DNA from: Oscillospiraceae bacterium
GTDB taxonomy: Bacteria; Bacillota_A; Clostridia; Oscillospirales; Oscillospiraceae
DNA length: 6,922 nucleotides
Direction of reading: 5' to 3'
Assembly (NCBI GenBank): GCA_017550765.1
Contig: JAFZOC010000243.1
Span: 1-6,922 of the forward strand
Positions 5,958 to 6,922 of this stretch are shown here, one piece after another; positions within the stretch are counted from its first letter, which is position 1; each line of letters begins with the position of its first letter. Under the pieces are notes generated by a model. The model made no database searches, was not told the origin of the DNA, and saw only the letters and a list, made by a program, of their open reading frames with translations. The translations under genes and the position numbers were made by a program.

Positions 5958-6141
5958 GCCCGGAAAGGGGAGGACGGTCGCGGGACGGGCTGCACGGGTG
6001 TCGGCATGGGGGACTGACCGCAGCGGGCGCCCGGGGCCGGCGCGTGGCCGGCTCGCTTTGACAAAAACGGCGGGGGCGCCTGTGGGAGACGGGCGGACGG
6101 CGACCGGGCGCCGGCAGGCGGGCGTCGTGCGGATCTTCCAC
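5958..6141. other. GC-rich intergenic region with hairpins, no gene
   Basis: I see no convincing gene here; frames stay open only because stop codons are rare at this GC content. GGCCGGC occurs twice (6035-6041 and 6046-6052), and the palindromic GCCGGC copies can pair into a 6-bp hairpin. Just after it is a perfect -35 hexamer TTGACA (6058-6063), but the position 17 bases on reads TGTGGG, so no complete promoter can be claimed. Confidence 0.5.
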
Positions 6142-6169
6142 TTGAAAAAACCATGGATCGAAGTATAAT
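6142..6169 (+). promoter_or_regulatory. Sigma-A promoter of the DUF4364 gene
   Basis: TTGAAA (6142-6147) and a perfect TATAAT (6164-6169) are separated by 16 bases, in an AT-rich island within very GC-rich DNA. The expected transcript starts near 6176, giving a leader of about 20 bases that contains the GGAGGG ribosome binding site (6184-6189). Confidence 0.85.
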
Positions 6170-6196
6170 AAAGGGGAACAGAGAGGAGGGACAGAC

Positions 6197-6712
6197 ATGG
6201 ATCAGTTGGGTCTCGTCTACGAGAAGCTGGATATCAAGATGCTGATCCTCTACGTGCTGCGGCGTCTGCCGCTGCCCGTGGATCCGGAAACGCTGCTGGA
6301 GATCTGTCAGTACGACGGCAGGATCGGCTACTTCGATTGGTCAGAATGCCTCAGCGAACTGCTGGAGAGCGGGCATATCGCGGAGACGGAGGAAGGCTAT
6401 CAGATCACCGACAAAGGCGCACGGAACGCTGATGAGACGGAGAGCAGCCTGTCCTATTCGATCCGCGCGAAAGTCACGAAGCGCATCGAGCCCGTGGCGG
6501 AGCGGATGCGGCGCCTGGCCAGCATCACCGCCCGCCATATGGTCGGCGAGGACGGCTGCATGGTCGAGCTGGCCGTGTCCGACGGCAAGGGGGAGATGAT
6601 CCATCTGCATCTGCTCTGCGCCGGCGAGGAGCAGGCCAGGACGATGGAGAAGCGTTTCCGCAAAGACGCCGAGGGGATCTATCAGAAGATCGTGGAGCTC
6701 CTGAGCGAGTAA
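6197..6712 (+). CDS. DUF4364 family winged-helix protein
   Basis: A 171-residue protein of the clostridial DUF4364 family, full length. Residues 1-80 form a winged-helix-like domain: YEKLDIKMLILYVLRRLPLP (8-27), GYFDWSECLSELLESGHI (44-61), and the wing EEGYQITDKGARN (65-77). The conserved hinge TESSLSYSIRAK (81-92) follows, then an alpha/beta C-terminal domain with CMVELAVSDGKGEMIHLHLL (121-140) and FRKDAEGIYQKIVELLSE (154-171). A DNA-binding transcriptional role is plausible from the fold, but no target is known to me. ATG 6197 is supported by GGAGGG 7 bases upstream. The gene is transcribed alone from its own sigma-A promoter and ends at a terminator. A pair of GTTANNNTAAC motifs begins right after its stop codon. 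Confidence 0.93.
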   Translation: MDQLGLVYEKLDIKMLILYVLRRLPLPVDPETLLEICQYDGRIGYFDWSECLSELLESGHIAETEEGYQITDKGARNADETESSLSYSIRAKVTKRIEPVAERMRRLASITARHMVGEDGCMVELAVSDGKGEMIHLHLLCAGEEQARTMEKRFRKDAEGIYQKIVELLSE

Positions 6713-6804
6713 AAGTTACCATAACACATCAATGCCCGCCTGCTGCTGTGGCTTTTTTGGCAGCAGACGGGCGTTTTATGATCATCACAAGTTAACATAA
6801 CACA
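6713..6804. repeat. Two 16-bp direct repeats flanking the DUF4364 terminator
   Basis: AAGTTACCATAACACA (6713-6728) and AAGTTAACATAACACA (6789-6804) match at 15 of 16 bases. Each contains the inverted repeat GTTA-N3-TAAC (6715-6725 and 6791-6801), and the two are spaced 76 bases apart. The first starts directly after the DUF4364 stop codon. They could be operator-like sites, ends or duplicated targets of a small mobile element, or recombinase sites; I recognise no known system. Confidence 0.7.
6734..6777 (+). terminator. Rho-independent terminator of the DUF4364 gene
   Basis: GCCCGCCTGCTGC (6734-6746) pairs with GCAGCAGACGGGC (6760-6772) in 12 of 13 positions, with one C-A mismatch, followed by GTTTTA. 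The 13-base loop itself contains TTTTTT, which is unusual but does not disturb the stem. Confidence 0.85.
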
Positions 6805-6922
6805 AAGAACTATATCTCACGCCCCCCCTAAAAAAACGAGGTCAGGACCTGGGCGGCCCTGGCCTGATCATGGAGCGGATGCGGGGGATCGGACCCCACC
6901 CTGATCGGCCGGGGGAGTCGAT
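6805..6922. other. Unassigned right end
   Basis: No gene can be supported. A minus-strand frame runs from the window edge to TAG at 6830-6828 (31 codons, ending LTSFF) and a plus-strand frame carries ATG 6870, but neither has a ribosome binding site or a recognisable motif. The stretch has C7-T-A7 at 6822-6836 and a hairpin-capable segment, with GGTCAGG (6840-6846) facing CCTGATC (6863-6869). CCTGATC recurs near 6900. Confidence 0.4.

Noticed and set aside
6058..6087. Perfect -35 hexamer TTGACA as a second promoter
   Set aside because: No acceptable -10 element occurs at 16-18 bases; the sequence there is TGTGGG in GC-rich DNA.
6870..6922. Possible start of a plus-strand gene at ATG 6870
   Set aside because: There is no ribosome binding site, no recognisable motif, and only 17 codons before the window ends.

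Overview
The window looks like chromosomal DNA from a high-GC member of the Clostridia, most likely an Oscillospiraceae-type gut anaerobe. This is inferred from family content (DUF421 with DUF4363, DUF4364, and a clostridial SCRDKDC protein), strong AGGAGG-like ribosome binding sites, and about 67% GC in the one glmM line counted (2581-2640). No species-level marker is present.

Left part (1-931, minus strand): a two-gene operon of a YetF-type DUF421 membrane protein and a DUF4363 protein that runs off the left edge. The two are coupled by an ATGA overlap. Centre-left (1009-3904, plus strand): an amino-sugar cluster of a divergent NagB-like isomerase/deaminase, a complete GlmM-type phosphoglucosamine mutase, and a stand-alone left-handed beta-helix protein. 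The last carries the GlmU acetyltransferase active-site pattern but has no uridylyltransferase domain. The set could convert a hexosamine-6-phosphate to GlcN-1-P and then GlcNAc-1-P. The NagB-like member lacks the usual catalytic Asp, so its own reaction is uncertain. A strong intrinsic terminator closes the cluster.

Centre (about 4020-5063): a roughly 1 kb remnant of a phage head-morphogenesis operon. It holds the C-terminal end of a head-associated phage protein, a small acidic protein coupled to it by a GTGA overlap, a terminator, and the first 83 codons of an HK97-type prohead protease that stops matching abruptly at about base 5063. The tail of the first gene and the whole second gene are clearly richer in A+T than everything around them. 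That composition and layout resemble a variable effector tip with its partner (immunity-like) gene.

Right part: a minus-strand gene (5106-5897) for a conserved clostridial protein of unknown function, preceded by a sequence that fits a sigma-K type sporulation promoter. Next comes a GC-rich gap, then a plus-strand DUF4364 winged-helix gene (6197-6712) with a near-consensus sigma-A promoter and a terminator. That terminator is flanked by two near-identical 16-bp repeats, each containing GTTA-N3-TAAC. I could not identify a gene in the last 118 bases.
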